Origin: Clostridia bacterium
Lineage (GTDB): Bacteria; Bacillota; Clostridia; Christensenellales; Borkfalkiaceae
NCBI GenBank assembly: GCA_900768525.1
Contig: CAAGDF010000041.1
Location: 1-28,880, forward strand
Direction: 5' to 3'
Length of the DNA stretch: 28,880 nucleotides
Below the pieces are notes generated by a model. That model was not told the origin of the DNA. It did no database searches and worked only from the letters and a program-made list of their open reading frames with translations. The position numbers and the translations under genes were made by a program. Positions 7,384 to 14,696 of the stretch are shown here, one piece after another. Position 1 is the stretch's first letter, and each line of letters starts with the position of its first letter.

Positions 7384-7412
7384 TTGACATTATAATAAAT
7401 AAAAGGTACGAT
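7384..7412 (+). promoter_or_regulatory. Sigma-A-type promoter of the infC operon
   Basis: TTGACA (7384-7389) and TACGAT (7407-7412) are 17 bases apart. Transcription would begin near 7419, leaving a leader of about 145 bases before infC. Confidence 0.75.
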
Positions 7413-7418
7413 AAAGAG

Positions 7419-7563
7419 GCTGTTGAGTAGAAGTTACCCTTCTCGCCGCCGAACAGTGTTCAAGCGGCAAATACTTTTAAAATCCTTTCGGATTATAATG
7501 CGTATTTTTTTCGGGTTGCTTTTTGATAGCAGCCCGATATTTTTTTAGGGAAGGTATAAAACC
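7419..7563 (+). ncRNA. Structured infC operon leader (L20-leader-type candidate)
   Basis: The leader folds into successive hairpins. AGAAG pairs with CTTCT. GCCGC (7445-7449) pairs with GCGGC (7464-7468) around GAAC/GTTC. AATCC (7481-7485) pairs with GGATT (7490-7494). Finally there is an intrinsic terminator at 7512-7547. In Firmicutes infC-rpmI-rplT is controlled by ribosomal protein L20 binding a leader that can end in premature termination. Position and terminator fit that class, but I have not matched the RNA to a covariance model. Confidence 0.6.
7512..7547 (+). terminator. Attenuator-type terminator in the infC leader
   Basis: CGGGTTGCT (7512-7520) pairs with AGCAGCCCG (7528-7536), with one G-T wobble and a seven-base loop, followed by ATATTTTTTT. 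It lies after the promoter and just before the infC ribosome binding site (AGGGAAGG, 7547-7554), so it can only act as a conditional terminator for the operon. Confidence 0.8.
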
Positions 7564-8076
7564 ATTAAAAATCAACATCAGATCAACGAAGAAATAAGGG
7601 ATCGCGAAGTCAGGCTTATAAATGCGGACGGTGAAATGCTCGGTATTATGAGCGCGCGCGCCGCACTTGAAATGGCTGTCGCAGCCGATTTGGATTTGGT
7701 AAAGATATCGCCGAACGCCGTTCCGCCCGTGTGCAAGATTATGGACTACGGAAAATACAAGTTCGAACTCCTTAAAAAACAAAAAGAAGCGAGAAAGAAC
7801 CAAAAAACGGTGGAAATGAAGGAAATGTGGTTGTCTATGACCATTGACGTCGGAGATCTTAACGTAAAGGCAAAGCAAACGCAAAAGTTCCTTGCGGAAG
7901 GCAACAAAGTCAAAGTTTCCATCAAAATGCGCGGAAGACAAAACGCACATCCCGAACAGGGCATCGCGGTAATGGAAAAATTTGCCGCAATTCTCGGCGA
8001 TACAGCCGTTGTAGAGAAAAAGCCTCTTACCGAAAACCGCAATATCATAATGATAGTTGCGCCGGCTAAGAGTTAA
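7564..8076 (+). CDS. infC: Translation initiation factor IF-3
   Basis: IF-3 binds the 30S subunit, prevents premature 50S joining and checks start codon choice. The frame contains the conserved N-terminal stretch INEEIRDREVRLINADGEMLGIMS and the C-terminal domain KYKFELLKKQKEARKNQK ... VKVSIKMRGRQNAHPEQGIAVM. The first ATG in frame (7636) would cut off about 24 conserved residues. The family-typical ATT start at 7564, nine bases after AGGGAAGG, restores them and gives a normal 170 residues. A non-standard start in infC is known in other bacteria, where IF-3 discriminates against it and so limits its own synthesis. It is the first gene of infC-rpmI-rplT, with rpmI 27 bp downstream. Confidence 0.93.
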   Translation: MKNQHQINEEIRDREVRLINADGEMLGIMSARAALEMAVAADLDLVKISPNAVPPVCKIMDYGKYKFELLKKQKEARKNQKTVEMKEMWLSMTIDVGDLNVKAKQTQKFLAEGNKVKVSIKMRGRQNAHPEQGIAVMEKFAAILGDTAVVEKKPLTENRNIIMIVAPAKS

Positions 8077-8103
8077 TTAAGTAATAAAAATCGGAGGTAC
8101 ATT

Positions 8104-8298
8104 ATGCCTAAAATGAAAACGCACAGCGGTGCGAAAAAACGTTTCTCGGTAACTGCCGGGGGAAAGGTTAAAAGAGGTCATCAGAATAAAAGCCATATCC
8201 TGAGCAAAAAGGATACCAAGAGAAAAAGAAGACTCAGAACCACTACTTACGTGTCTCACGCACAAGAGAAGATGGTTAAGAATCTCATTCAGGCGTAA
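8104..8298 (+). CDS. rpmI: 50S ribosomal protein L35 (bL35)
   Basis: The 64-residue, very basic protein begins PKMKTHSGAKKRF and contains KRGHQNKSHILSKK and KRKRRLR, as in bL35 from other bacteria, with the normal length. GGAGG lies seven bases before the ATG. It is the middle gene of the infC-rpmI-rplT operon; rplT follows after 14 bp. Confidence 0.96.
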   Translation: MPKMKTHSGAKKRFSVTAGGKVKRGHQNKSHILSKKDTKRKRRLRTTTYVSHAQEKMVKNLIQA

Positions 8299-8312
8299 GG
8301 AGGTAATAGATC

Positions 8313-8666
8313 ATGCGTATTAAAAGAGGCGTAAATGCGGTTAAAAAACGCAGAAAAATATTAAAACTTTCCAAAGGGTACTTTGGTGCTAAGAGTAAAC
8401 TTTACAGAATAGCGCGTCAGGCGGTTATGAAATCGCTCGCTTACGCTTACGTCGGAAGAAAGGCGAAGAAGAGAGATTTCAGAAAACTCTGGATCGCAAG
8501 AATCAACGCGGCTTGCCGTCTGAACGGTCTGTCTTACAGCAAGTTCATGCATGGGCTCAGCCTTGCCGAGATCAATCTTAACAGAAAAGTACTTGCCGAT
8601 ATGGCGGTTAATGACGCTCAGGGCTTTACCGCTCTTTGCGAAGCCGCTAAGGCGAAACTTAACTGA
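8313..8666 (+). CDS. rplT: 50S ribosomal protein L20 (bL20)
   Basis: The 117-residue protein starts MRIKRGVNAVKKRRKILKLSKGYFGAKSKLYR and contains the conserved AYVGRKAKKRDFRKLWIARINAACR and LSYSKFMHGLSLAEINLNRKVLADMA segments. bL20 is needed for early 50S assembly and in Firmicutes represses its own operon by binding the infC leader, which fits the structured leader at 7419-7563. An AGGAGG site precedes the start, and a strong terminator follows the stop by 7 bp. Confidence 0.97.
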   Translation: MRIKRGVNAVKKRRKILKLSKGYFGAKSKLYRIARQAVMKSLAYAYVGRKAKKRDFRKLWIARINAACRLNGLSYSKFMHGLSLAEINLNRKVLADMAVNDAQGFTALCEAAKAKLN

Positions 8667-8673
8667 CTTTCGT

Positions 8674-8705
8674 CGGGCTGTCTTTTTCGGCAGCCCGTTT
8701 TCGTA
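8674..8705 (+). terminator. Terminator of the infC-rpmI-rplT operon
   Basis: CGGGCTG (8674-8680) pairs with CAGCCCG (8691-8697), followed by TTTTCG. The next start codon is only about 20 bp away, so the methylase gene either has a promoter here that I do not see or is reached by read-through. Confidence 0.75.
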
Positions 8706-8716
8706 GTATCGAAGTT

Positions 8717-9457
8717 ATGCCGATTACTTCAAGGCAAAATCCGTTTATCAAGCGGGTGGCAAGTTTAAAACAAAAAAAATACCGCGACGAATTCGGCGAA
8801 TACATAGTAGAGGGCGAAAAACTCGTCCGCGAGGCTATCGCAACCCGTCAAGAAATTTCCGCCGTCATTATAACCGAGGGCTTAAAGTTTTCCGATATCG
8901 AATGTGAAAACATAGTCGAGGTTTCCGAAAGCGTGTTTAAGAATATATCGGACGAAATGTCGCCGCAGGGTGTCTTAGCCGTTGTTAAAATTCCCGAAAG
9001 TCGGGCTATAGGTCGGTTATCGCGCTGTATAGTGCTTGACGGGCTGCAAGATCCAGGCAACGTCGGCGCGATTATAAGAATAGCCGCGGCGTGCGGTATC
9101 GATCATGTCTTTGCCGCATCGTGCGCAGATCCCTATTCGCCTAAAGCCGTTCGCTCGTCGATGAGCGGCATTTTCCGCACGGCGGTTATCAAAACCGATA
9201 AAGAAACCGCACTTAACGAACTGAAAGCTCAAAACGTGCCTATAGTTGTTGCCGATATGAACGGTAAAAACGTTTTCGGCGGTGAAAGGCATTCGTCTTT
9301 TTGCCTTGTTGCGGGTAACGAGGGCAACGGAATAAGCGACTTTTTTATGAATGCGGCAGACGAAGTGATTTCTGTCCCTATGCAAAACGGAATAGAGAGC
9401 CTGAACGTTGCCGTCGCGACGGGCGTGATACTGTACGCGCTTGTTTACGGTTTATAA
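8717..9457 (+). CDS. TrmH/SpoU-family RNA 2'-O-methyltransferase
   Basis: The 246-residue protein has an N-terminal RNA-binding domain (EYIVEGEKLVREAI, about res. 28-41) and a C-terminal SPOUT knot that uses S-adenosylmethionine. The three SpoU motifs are present: LDGLQDPGNVGAIIRIAAACG (about 108-128), FCLVAGNEGNGIS, and IESLNVAVATGVILYAL at the C terminus. Such a gene often lies near rplT and pheS in Firmicutes (YsgA-like) and probably methylates 23S rRNA or tRNA. The linker residues about 95-105 (SRAIGRLSRC) are encoded by an exact copy of the dispersed CTATAGGTCGGTTATCG element. The start ATG has a poor ribosome binding site. Confidence 0.9.
   Translation: MPITSRQNPFIKRVASLKQKKYRDEFGEYIVEGEKLVREAIATRQEISAVIITEGLKFSDIECENIVEVSESVFKNISDEMSPQGVLAVVKIPESRAIGRLSRCIVLDGLQDPGNVGAIIRIAAACGIDHVFAASCADPYSPKAVRSSMSGIFRTAVIKTDKETALNELKAQNVPIVVADMNGKNVFGGERHSSFCLVAGNEGNGISDFFMNAADEVISVPMQNGIESLNVAVATGVILYALVYGL
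9006..9022 (+). repeat. Dispersed element copy inside the TrmH-family gene
   Basis: CTATAGGTCGGTTATCG here is identical over 17 bases to the reverse complement of 28717-28733 in the terminator after spoVT, and one base from the consensus. CTATA (9006-9010) can pair with TATAG (9028-9032), keeping the hairpin character. It encodes the interdomain linker in frame and leaves both domains intact. Confidence 0.7.
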
Positions 9458-9493
9458 CTTTGATCGATTTACAATACAATAGGAGCGAATAAA

Positions 9494-10237
9494 ATGTCAG
9501 GACACAGCAAGTGGGCAAATATTAAGAATAAAAAAGCAAAAACCGACGCGGCAAAGGGTAAAATCTTTACCAAAATCGGAAGAGAAATAGCCGTTGCGGC
9601 AAAAGCGGGCGCAGATCCTGCAACCAACTCCAAATTAGCCGACGTAATCGCCAAGGCTAAAGCGGCTAACATGCCTAACGACAATATTAAAAGAAGCATA
9701 ATGAAAGCCACCGGCGAGCTCGGCAACGTCAATTACGAAAACCTCACTTACGAGGGTTACGGAATCGGCGGCAGCGCGGTAATCGTAGCCACGCTTACCG
9801 AAAACAAGAACAGAACAGTCGGCGAGGTAAGACATATTTTCGATAAATACGGCGGCAGTTTAGGTACTGCGAACTCGGTTTCGTTTATGTTTGAAAACCG
9901 CGGCGTTATCGTTTTTGAAAGAACGCCCGATATGGACGAAGACGCGATTATGGAACTTGCGCTCGACGCGGGTGCGGACGACGTAATTCCGTCCGAGGAC
10001 GTTTTTGAAATCAGAACCGCTCCGTCGGCATTCTCTGCCGTCAGAAAGTTCTTTGAAGAACGCGGTTATTCTTTCGTCGAAGCGTCGGTAGAAATGGTTC
10101 CGAACGACAAGATCACTTTAAACGAAGATCAGCTTGTAACCTTTAACAAGATGCTCGACGCGTTTGAAGATAACGACGACGTTCAGGATATTTATCACAA
10201 CGTCGATATTCCCGAAGACGAGGACGACGAGGACTGA
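9494..10237 (+). CDS. yebC: YebC/PmpR-family DNA-binding regulatory protein
   Basis: The 247-residue protein starts with the near-invariant MSGHSKWANIKNKKAKTDAAKG and has the normal three-domain YebC/TACO1 length and layout, including YEGYGIGGSAVIVATLTENKNRTVGEVRH and the acidic C-terminal end. Members have been described as transcriptional regulators and, more recently, as translation factors that help ribosomes through difficult sequences. AGGAG lies ahead of the ATG. It follows the methylase gene by 36 bp in the same direction and is closed by a terminator. Confidence 0.95.
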   Translation: MSGHSKWANIKNKKAKTDAAKGKIFTKIGREIAVAAKAGADPATNSKLADVIAKAKAANMPNDNIKRSIMKATGELGNVNYENLTYEGYGIGGSAVIVATLTENKNRTVGEVRHIFDKYGGSLGTANSVSFMFENRGVIVFERTPDMDEDAIMELALDAGADDVIPSEDVFEIRTAPSAFSAVRKFFEERGYSFVEASVEMVPNDKITLNEDQLVTFNKMLDAFEDNDDVQDIYHNVDIPEDEDDED

Positions 10238-10256
10238 TTTTACCAAGTTTATTTTG

Positions 10257-10298
10257 CGCCTATATGCCGATAATCGACCTATAGGCGTATTTTTTATT
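10257..10298 (+). terminator. Terminator after yebC formed by an inverted element copy
   Basis: CGCCTATA (10257-10264) pairs perfectly with TATAGGCG (10280-10287), followed by a T-rich run. The loop and 3' arm (10265-10285) are the exact reverse complement of the element form found at 24749-24769. Here the CTATAG end of the motif is the stem, whereas after whiA the ATCGGC end is used. Confidence 0.85.
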
Positions 10299-10314
10299 TA
10301 ACGGGGGGCGAAAA

Positions 10315-11424
10315 ATGAACTTTATAAAACCCGATTTTAATAATTGTAATCTTTGCATTTCGTCTACTTTTGCAAAGTATCTGGGCTCGCCGAACGACAA
10401 GCCGATTATACCCGAACTTGATGCGTTGCTTAAAAACGATTTCAAAAACGTAGTGTTTATAATCTTCGACGGTTTAGGCATATATCCTCTTAAAAAGCAC
10501 GCCGCCGTCGCCGATTTTTTGCGTGAACACACCGTTAAAACGCTTGTTTCTACTTTTCCGTCCACCACAACAAACGCTACCACTTCGATGATAACAAACA
10601 AATACCCGCTCGAACACGGTTGGTTCGGTTGGAATCTCAACTTTCCCGAAGTCGGACGCAATGTGGAATTGTTTACCGGGCTGGATGCCGAAACGGGCAA
10701 AAAAGTTGATTGCGTAATGCCGATATCCGATCACGACGACTATTATTTTTATAAGGACAAGGGCGATATCGCGGTGTTTACGGTCATGCCGCCGTTTTTT
10801 CAAGTGACAAATCCCGATCGTCAGCGGATTATAACAAATCTTGACGAGTTATATAACCGGATTGCCGATATTACCGCGCTCGATTGCAAAAAATTCGTTT
10901 ATTGCTATTTCGGCGAGCCTGATATGACTATGCATGATTATGGCGTTTCAAGCACTCGGGCGGAAAAGAAAATAAAGTCGATCAACGATACTGTCCGTAA
11001 AATGGCGGAAAATTTCAAAGATACTCTTTTCGTGATAACCGCCGACCACGGGCAGGTTGACGTAGAAGGGTATACCGAGTTTTATAAAGATAAAGAATTG
11101 AACGACTTGCTCGAATGCCCCGCGTTTCTCGATTCGCGTTCGCCTGCGTTCAGAGTAAAAAGGGGCAAAGAAGAGTATTTTGAAAAAACTTTTACCGAAC
11201 GATACGGCGAAGATTTTGTGCTTTATAAGTCAAAAGATCTTATCGCGCAAGGCTTTTTCGGCGCAAACGGAACGTACGGGAATTTGCTCGGCAATTATAT
11301 CGGAATAGGAACTTTTACGCATAAGCAGTTTTTGCCGTTTGAAAATTCACACAGGTACAAAGGGCATCATTGTTCGCTCACCGAAGAGATGGAAGTGCCG
11401 CTTATCGTCATTGACGGACAATAA
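10315..11424 (+). CDS. Alkaline-phosphatase-superfamily phosphodiesterase (nucleotide pyrophosphatase type)
   Basis: The 369-residue protein belongs to the type I phosphodiesterase/nucleotide pyrophosphatase branch of the alkaline phosphatase superfamily. These are two-metal enzymes that form a phospho-enzyme on a Thr or Ser. Visible are the metal ligand Asp in FIIFDGLGIYPL (about res. 48-59), the nucleophile region STFPSTTTNATTSM (79-92) followed by PLEHGWFGWN, the ADHGQVD metal site (about 243-249), and a C-terminal GHHCSLTEEMEVPLIV with the last His ligand. No signal peptide or membrane segment is seen, so it is probably cytoplasmic. A GGGGGG ribosome binding site precedes the ATG. It lies alone between two terminators. 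The substrate is unknown. Confidence 0.85.
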   Translation: MNFIKPDFNNCNLCISSTFAKYLGSPNDKPIIPELDALLKNDFKNVVFIIFDGLGIYPLKKHAAVADFLREHTVKTLVSTFPSTTTNATTSMITNKYPLEHGWFGWNLNFPEVGRNVELFTGLDAETGKKVDCVMPISDHDDYYFYKDKGDIAVFTVMPPFFQVTNPDRQRIITNLDELYNRIADITALDCKKFVYCYFGEPDMTMHDYGVSSTRAEKKIKSINDTVRKMAENFKDTLFVITADHGQVDVEGYTEFYKDKELNDLLECPAFLDSRSPAFRVKRGKEEYFEKTFTERYGEDFVLYKSKDLIAQGFFGANGTYGNLLGNYIGIGTFTHKQFLPFENSHRYKGHHCSLTEEMEVPLIVIDGQ

Positions 11425-11485
11425 TATTGCCCGCGAGCGATTGTTCACGCGCGGTACATCAGGCGAAATGCTATAAAAGCCACAC

Positions 11486-11516
11486 AGCCGATTAAGTTTT
11501 TTAGTCGGCTTTTTTA
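11486..11516 (+). terminator. Terminator after the phosphodiesterase gene
   Basis: AGCCGA (11486-11491) pairs with TCGGCT (11505-11510), extended by AT pairs, and is followed by TTTTTT. It lies about 60 bp after the stop codon. Confidence 0.75.
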
Positions 11517-11539
11517 TTTACCGAAAACAGTCTTTTTCG

Positions 11540-11569
11540 TTGACATTTATAAGCCTGTAATAGTATAAT
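11540..11569 (+). promoter_or_regulatory. Sigma-A-type promoter of the EamA transporter gene
   Basis: TTGACA (11540-11545) and a perfect TATAAT (11564-11569) are 18 bases apart. The leader of about 95 bases contains an ACAGTTT/AAACTGT hairpin (11618-11635). Confidence 0.8.
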
Positions 11570-11669
11570 AATAGTCGGCTTGTTTGTGCGTGCAATGCTG
11601 ATTTAATCAGTAAAAATACAGTTTTGTTAAACTGTTGCTGTGTAATAATATCGTTTTGGGGTATTGAGT

Positions 11670-12662
11670 GTGGAAGATCGATATATAACGGGAAAAACAA
11701 ATAAAAATAAGACCTGGTACGGTATTATTGCCTTTCTGATAACGACCTGCGTATGGGGGTTTGCTTTCGTGCCGCAGAAACTCGCGATGCAAAAGGGGAT
11801 CGGACCTATAACGATGAACGGTTTACGTTTCCTTTTGGGCGCGATTTGTCTTATTCCCGTCATCTTGATTTCGGATAAAATCAAAGGTAAAAAAATCTCG
11901 TTGTTCGGCTGTACGGATGAGTCGGGTAAGAAGAATTTGCTCCTCGGCGGGCTTATTTGCGGAATATGTCTGACACTGGCAAGCACTTTTCAGCAAATCG
12001 GCGTTAAATACACGTCTGTCGGAAATGCGGGTTTCCTGAGTGCGTTGTATATCATAATCGTGCCTGTTATTACGTCCTTTTTCGGTAAAAAGATCAACTG
12101 GAACGGCTGGGCGGGGGTAATAATAGCCATTGTCGGTATGTTTTTTTTGTGTTTCGATATCGAAAATCTGAGCGAGCTCAAAATGAACAAGGGCGACCTG
12201 TATATTATTATTTGTTCTCTTTTCTTCTCGTTCCATATACTCTCAATCGATAAATTTTCGCCCGAAACCGATGCGTTCAGGCTTTCTTGTATTCAATTTT
12301 TTATAAGCGGAACGATTGCTACGATTATCGGGGCGATAACCGAAACCTCCACCTGGCAGCACGTTCCGGACGTTGTGCTCGATATCGTCTTTTTAGGCGT
12401 CGGCTCCTGCGGTATAGGTTATACGCTGCAAACGGTGGGGCAAAGATACGTTCCCACGCATATCGCACCGCTTCTTATGGGGCTTGAATGTATATTCTCA
12501 CTTATTGCGGGGTGGCTGTGCCTCGGCGAAGTAATGACATTGCCGCAGTACGGCGGTTGCCTGCTTATTTTGACGGCGGTAATTTTGGCGCAGCTCGATT
12601 TTTCAAAATTCGGGCGCAAGAACAAAGCGGAAGAAAACAGCACGGAAGTATTAAAAGAATAA
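11670..12662 (+). CDS. EamA/DMT-family transporter
   Basis: The 330-residue protein is an integral membrane permease of the drug/metabolite transporter superfamily, with about ten transmembrane helices arranged as two EamA repeats. The first begins WYGIIAFLITTCVWGFAFVPQKLAM and the second GDLYIIICSLFFSFHILSID. The C-terminal repeat ends LLILTAVILAQ before a charged tail. Substrates in this family range from amino acids to nucleotide precursors and cannot be inferred. GTG 11670 is preferred because GGGG lies eight bases upstream; the TTG at 11664 would leave only two bases. The NMP-kinase-like gene follows 10 bp later, so the two are probably one operon. Confidence 0.88.
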   Translation: MEDRYITGKTNKNKTWYGIIAFLITTCVWGFAFVPQKLAMQKGIGPITMNGLRFLLGAICLIPVILISDKIKGKKISLFGCTDESGKKNLLLGGLICGICLTLASTFQQIGVKYTSVGNAGFLSALYIIIVPVITSFFGKKINWNGWAGVIIAIVGMFFLCFDIENLSELKMNKGDLYIIICSLFFSFHILSIDKFSPETDAFRLSCIQFFISGTIATIIGAITETSTWQHVPDVVLDIVFLGVGSCGIGYTLQTVGQRYVPTHIAPLLMGLECIFSLIAGWLCLGEVMTLPQYGGCLLILTAVILAQLDFSKFGRKNKAEENSTEVLKE

Positions 12663-12672
12663 GGGGGATTTT

Positions 12673-13203
12673 ATGCAAAAAGTCGTAATAGTCATCAACG
12701 GTCAGGGTGGTTCGGGTAAAGATACCGTATGCAAAATCATTGCAAAACGCTTTAATGTTATGAATATTTCCACCGTAGATCCCATAAAGGATATTGCGGC
12801 GTACGCGGGTTGGACGGGCGAAAAGACCGATGCCGCGCGCAAAATGCTTGCCGATTTAAAGCAGGTGTTTATCGCATATAACGACTTACCGCTTAATTAC
12901 GTACTGAAAAAACAACGCGAATTTCTTGACGGCGCTGCCGAGATTATGTTCGTTCATTGCCGCGAAAGCGAAGAAATTAAAAAAATTGTAGATCATTCGC
13001 TTTTAAAAACGGTTACATTGCTTATTCGTCGCCACGACAACGCTTTTATGCATAAAGATAAAACGTTCGGCAACCACGCCGACGACGATGTAGAACAATA
13101 TAATTACGATTTTGTTTACGACGGAAACAACGAAACCATCGACGATCTCGAAAAAGATTTCAACAAATTTTTCGATACCGTAATGCTCCCCGCATTACAG
13201 TAA
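12673..13203 (+). CDS. P-loop kinase-like protein (deoxynucleotide/NMP kinase type)
   Basis: The 176-residue protein opens with VVIVINGQGGSGKDTVCKII, a Walker A motif in which GSGKDT resembles adenylate-kinase-like and dNMP-kinase-like enzymes. It is followed by a likely base-binding segment (STVDPIKDIAAYAGW) and IMFVHCRESEEIKKI. A lid-type arginine pair (LLIRRHDN) is visible. This suggests phosphoryl transfer from ATP to a small substrate such as a nucleotide, but the substrate-binding residues are not diagnostic. A GGGGGA ribosome binding site lies just before the ATG. It appears co-transcribed with the EamA transporter, and two element-derived hairpins follow. Confidence 0.65.
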   Translation: MQKVVIVINGQGGSGKDTVCKIIAKRFNVMNISTVDPIKDIAAYAGWTGEKTDAARKMLADLKQVFIAYNDLPLNYVLKKQREFLDGAAEIMFVHCRESEEIKKIVDHSLLKTVTLLIRRHDNAFMHKDKTFGNHADDDVEQYNYDFVYDGNNETIDDLEKDFNKFFDTVMLPALQ

Positions 13204-13209
13204 AAGTGT

Positions 13210-13240
13210 GGCTATAAGTCGATTATCGCCGCTTATATCC
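13210..13240 (+). repeat. Dispersed element copy with hairpin
   Basis: The variant CTATAAGTCGATTATCG lies 7 bp after the kinase stop. TATAAG (13213-13218) pairs with CTTATA (13232-13237), so the A-for-G change in the element is matched in the partner arm. No T tract follows directly. A second copy begins about 80 bases further on, the same tandem spacing as after whiA. Confidence 0.7.
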
Positions 13241-13256
13241 AAAAAACTCAGCAAAC

Positions 13257-13318
13257 AAACAAAAACGACCTGTAAGCGCGAAAAAGTGCGCCTATAGGTC
13301 GTTTTTTAATACTTTTGG
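13257..13318. terminator. Long bidirectional terminator, left copy of a 62-bp direct repeat
   Basis: Arms 13262-13279 and 13288-13305 pair over about 18 bp with one wobble and one mismatch. T tracts follow on both strands, so it can end the plus-strand kinase operon and the minus-strand AlbA_2 gene. The 3' arm contains CTATAGGTCG of the dispersed element. The 62 bases recur at 15015-15076 with two substitutions. Confidence 0.85.
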
Positions 13319-13361
13319 ATTAAATGACTGCGTATAAACAAATATCACAAAATAGGATTTA

Positions 13362-14696
13362 TTATTCTTGTATTATTTTCCAAAAACCTGTTTTGTTTGA
13401 ACCGATTCTCATAATAAATTGTTTTTCTTTCAGTTTCTTTAACGTGCGGGATACGGTGCGTTCGGTAACACCGATTTTTATGGCTATTGCTTCAGCTGAA
13501 AGTTTGTTGTCTTGTTTTATGCACTCTATGACGCGTTGTTCGGTATCAGACATTTTTATCCCGACATTTATCCCGACATTTATCCCGACATTTTGATCTT
13601 TTAACAAAACATTTTTATTGAAAGGAATTGTTACTGTTATCATGTTTTTAGAAAAAGTATATGCTTTTTCTCCATATTCTCGTACCACAATCGGTACGCC
13701 ATGACCAGAGTGTTCTACGATTCCGCATTGAAGGAATATTTTCATGAGGTCTTTGTTTACAGGCTCTGTTTTTCCGGATAAAAACTCCGCTTTTGTCAAA
13801 TTTTTAGGTATGCCGCCATAAGACACTATCTCTAATCTATCATCAAACCAGTAGACTGCGGGGGATAATTCTTCTGACCATTTGTTATGAACGCAAGCAT
13901 TTATCCAGGCTTCCTTGAATGCTTCATCATTAAATAGTCTTTGTTCTTTTCTTGGGCGCACGGAAACATCAATAAAAGTTTCATTTAATGCATCGCAATA
14001 ATTTATAACTTTTTCTAATGATTCGATTAGGCAAGTGAAGCCATACTCATTGCGTTTTGCAAATGCCGATTTATCTGTTCCTTTGAAAACGGCGACTTTT
14101 ATGGAGTTCATGTTGTCGTCGGCAAGTATGTCTGCAAGAATATTAAATTTACCGTCTGCTGTAATTAAACCGAAGTTTTTGTAAAAAGATTCATCGTTTA
14201 TATGTATACCGTGGGAAACAAGGTATTGTTTTAACTTGTTAAAAGTATAGTCGTCTCGTAATACCGTAATATTTTTTATAGATTCTTCGGGAATATTAAT
14301 GGTTTGGGTATATCGTTCTTCGATTTGTTCTTCCGTCATACTGCGGCAACTTGTACCTACTCGTATAAAACAACCGGCGGCACTGCGACCATACTTTTTG
14401 ATGTAGTAAAGTGCTTTGCCCTTTTTGACTTTTATTTCTATTATATTTTTTCCGTCAACATTCATTGTTCCGAGCTCTACAAAAGCTTGCGGATTAGGTA
14501 GAATTTGAGTTGTAATAATATCTGCAATACGTTTATGTATACTATCAATATTATCGATTCCTATTATCGATCCGTCATCATCAACACCGATGTATATTGT
14601 ACCATCAAGGCTATTTAGGAAAGAGACTATTTCTTTTTGCAGCGTATCATTTAATATTTTCTTCAATTCCGTTTTTTCTGTTTCCTGAAAAAGCAT
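13362..14696 (-). CDS. AlbA_2-domain putative regulator with HATPase-like and winged-helix domains
   Basis: The 444-residue protein begins with an AlbA_2 domain (KTELKKILNDTLQKEIVSFLNSLDG-TIYIGVDDDGSIIGIDN, about res. 8-50). It continues with the ATP-binding-like C-terminal part of this family (EAWINACVHNKWSEELSPAVYWFDDRLEIVSYGG ... GIVEHSGHGVPIVVREYG). It ends in a winged helix (LSAEAIAIKIGVTERTVSRTLKKLKEKQFIMRIGS). Proteins of this layout are usually annotated as ATP-binding proteins or transcriptional regulators, with little known. A NVGI x3 linker precedes the winged helix. Codon use is much more AT-rich than in neighbouring genes, and the module is enclosed by 62-bp direct repeats, both suggesting acquisition. 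AGGTT lies before the ATG. Confidence 0.82.
   Translation of the reverse strand: MLFQETEKTELKKILNDTLQKEIVSFLNSLDGTIYIGVDDDGSIIGIDNIDSIHKRIADIITTQILPNPQAFVELGTMNVDGKNIIEIKVKKGKALYYIKKYGRSAAGCFIRVGTSCRSMTEEQIEERYTQTINIPEESIKNITVLRDDYTFNKLKQYLVSHGIHINDESFYKNFGLITADGKFNILADILADDNMNSIKVAVFKGTDKSAFAKRNEYGFTCLIESLEKVINYCDALNETFIDVSVRPRKEQRLFNDEAFKEAWINACVHNKWSEELSPAVYWFDDRLEIVSYGGIPKNLTKAEFLSGKTEPVNKDLMKIFLQCGIVEHSGHGVPIVVREYGEKAYTFSKNMITVTIPFNKNVLLKDQNVGINVGINVGIKMSDTEQRVIECIKQDNKLSAEAIAIKIGVTERTVSRTLKKLKEKQFIMRIGSNKTGFWKIIQE
13558..13593 (-). repeat. Three tandem 12-bp units in the AlbA_2 gene
   Basis: ATCCCGACATTT is repeated three times exactly and encodes NVGI-NVGI-NVGI on the minus strand, between the ATPase-like part and the winged helix. 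Unit changes keep the frame, so copy number could vary between strains and alter the linker length without breaking the protein. Confidence 0.85.
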
